Both the position numbers and the translations under genes were made by a program. Source: Ferruginibacter sp. (GTDB lineage Bacteria > Bacteroidota > Bacteroidia > Chitinophagales > Chitinophagaceae). Taken from it: DNA of 64,000 nt. This document shows positions 63,128 to 64,000 of the stretch, piece by piece. The stretch's first letter is position 1. Each line of letters begins with the position of its first letter. The stretch is from contig JAGOAX010000002.1 in assembly GCA_017983695.1 (NCBI GenBank), forward strand, positions 186,001-250,000, given 5' to 3'. The notes under the pieces are model-generated. The model saw only the letters and a program-made list of their open reading frames with translations, ran no database searches and was not told where the DNA came from.

Positions 63128-63976
63128 TTATTTTACAGTTTGTGCTTTAGCAGCCTCCCAACCAATAATAGCAGTTTTTCTTGTTGGCCCCCACATATAG
63201 CCGCCAAATATACCGGTAGCTTGTATAACCCGGTGACAGGGAATTAAAAATGCTACAGGGTTACTACCGATGGCTGTGCCTACTGCCCTGGATGCGTTGG
63301 GATTTTTAATTTTTTCTGCAATGGTGCCATAAGTAGATAATTGTCCCAATGGAATTTTTAATAAAGTTTCCCATACTTTTAACTGAAAGTCTGTTCCCCT
63401 GAGATGCAATTTTATTTGATGCAGTTTACTCCAGTCATGTGCAAAAATGTATAATGCATTCTGTTGTATAATATCCAGCATCTGTTTAAAATGTGCTTTG
63501 GGGAAATGGTGTTGCAGGTCGATTAATGCCTGTTGTTCATCATCGGCAAATGCCATATAGCAAATACCTTTTGGTGTTGATGCCACTAAAATATTTCCAA
63601 AAGGAGTTTCGGCATAGCTGTAATTTATAAAAAGATTTACGCCGCCATTTTTAAATTCTCCGGGTGTCATTCCTTCTATCTTAATAAATAAGTCGTGCAA
63701 CCTGCCGGTGCCGGAAAGCCCGGTTTCGTAAGCAGCATCAAACAATGTAGCCTGGTTATCTTTTAAAATGTTTTTTGCATATTGAATGCTGGTGTATTGC
63801 AGAAATTTTTTGGGACTGACTCCCGCCCAATCTGTAAATAAACGTTGAAAATGAAACGGGCTTAAATGCAGTTTTGCTGCTACTGCATCCAGGTCTGGCT
63901 GCTCTTTAAAATGGGTTTTTATATAATCTATAGCTTCGGCAATGCGATTATAATTGATTTGTTCCTGTTCGCTCAT
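63128..63976 (-). CDS. ada: Ada-like protein lacking the N-terminal zinc domain (AraC HTH + O6-alkylguanine methyltransferase)
   Basis: 282 residues. Residues ~1-108 are an AraC-type HTH (DAVAAKLHLSPFHFQRLFTDW, KFLQYTSIQYAKNIL). Residues ~118-282 are the methyltransferase: GTDFQLKVWETLLKIPLGQLS and IPCHRVI with the acceptor Cys247. The E. coli-type N-terminal methylphosphotriester-sensing domain is absent; a related domain is encoded by the next gene. Either the activating signal differs or the two proteins cooperate. A TACTTTTG promoter element lies 16 nt upstream at the window edge. Confidence 0.92.
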   Translation of the reverse strand: MSEQEQINYNRIAEAIDYIKTHFKEQPDLDAVAAKLHLSPFHFQRLFTDWAGVSPKKFLQYTSIQYAKNILKDNQATLFDAAYETGLSGTGRLHDLFIKIEGMTPGEFKNGGVNLFINYSYAETPFGNILVASTPKGICYMAFADDEQQALIDLQHHFPKAHFKQMLDIIQQNALYIFAHDWSKLHQIKLHLRGTDFQLKVWETLLKIPLGQLSTYGTIAEKIKNPNASRAVGTAIGSNPVAFLIPCHRVIQATGIFGGYMWGPTRKTAIIGWEAAKAQTVK

Positions 63977-63992
63977 TGTAAATTATTTTACA

Positions 63993-64000
63993 CAAAAGTA
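63993..64000 (-). promoter_or_regulatory. -7 promoter element (TAnnTTTG) for the ada-alkB operon
   Basis: The minus strand reads TACTTTTG, exact consensus, 16 nt before the ada ATG; the -33 region is outside the window. Confidence 0.55.

Noticed and set aside
1..64000. Prophage, insertion sequence, CRISPR-Cas, restriction-modification or other defence island
   Set aside because: No transposase, integrase, Cas, toxin-antitoxin or phage structural protein pattern appears in either strand; the content is ordinary core and accessory metabolism.

Overview
The window looks like a chromosomal segment of a Bacteroidota bacterium, most likely in or near the Chitinophagaceae. The DNA is A+T-rich. It carries gliding/type IX secretion genes (porV, gldJ, gldF, gldG), proteins with T9SS C-terminal sorting domains, a MurF-alanine racemase fusion, bshA, DUF4292 and DUF1361 proteins, and many SusD-like-lipobox (SCKK/SCQK) lipoproteins. 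Ten genes have an exact Bacteroidota -7 promoter element (TAnnTTTG) just upstream. I see no phage, insertion sequence, CRISPR array, rRNA or plasmid gene. Almost all the DNA is single-copy coding sequence.

Layout. 1-7.8 kb: the start of a 3-methyladenine DNA glycosylase running off the left edge, an EI24 membrane protein, an RsmI-like methyltransferase, an M28 peptidase, bacillithiol synthesis gene bshA, then the dut / DUF4292 lipoprotein / EnvC-like group. 7.8-15.3 kb: a T9SS-sorted PKD protein, ispF, porV, gldJ and murF. 15.3-18.4 kb: a beta-barrel protein, an L,D-transpeptidase whose signal peptide is out of frame at an A10 tract, a hypothetical protein and a lipoprotein. 18.6-25 kb: tRNA-Ser(GGA), TatD, three paralogous lipoproteins around a polysaccharide deacetylase, and gltX. 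25-29.7 kb: an ABC ATPase with a membrane partner, a stand-alone B12-binding domain, a TRIC-type channel and a crotonase. 29.7-35.6 kb: a fucosidase cluster (two GH29, one GH95). 35.6-46 kb: fumC, two lipoproteins, lspA, murF-alr, terC, gldG, gldF. 46-49.6 kb: a possible structured RNA, a proline-rich secreted protein, iscS-iscU-iscA and methylmalonyl-CoA epimerase. 49.6-57.3 kb: a large secreted metalloprotease, an MBL hydrolase and a 1.1-kaa peptidase-like/propeller/barrel protein. 57.3-62.2 kb: membrane proteins, DgkA, a Coq4-like protein and a small winged-helix regulator. 62.3-64 kb: an alkylation-repair operon (ada lacking its zinc domain, a separate Ada zinc-domain protein, alkB).

How the genes work together. 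Several blocks concern the cell envelope: peptidoglycan precursor synthesis (MurF twice, Alr) and remodelling (EnvC, L,D-transpeptidase), lipoprotein maturation (LspA), and the gliding/T9SS machinery with at least two of its probable secreted cargos. Fucosidases and secreted proteases suggest a polymer-degrading lifestyle. The B12-binding domain protein and the epimerase belong to methylmalonyl-CoA metabolism.

Least ordinary observations: two A10 homopolymers that each split a gene; a 17-bp palindrome repeated in opposite orientation on either side of a small wHTH regulator gene; an intergenic region with a long stem and an orphan terminator that looks like an RNA gene or attenuator; a split and degenerate Ada system; a Coq4 zinc motif in what should be a menaquinone organism; and promoter elements so close to start codons that several mRNAs are probably leaderless.
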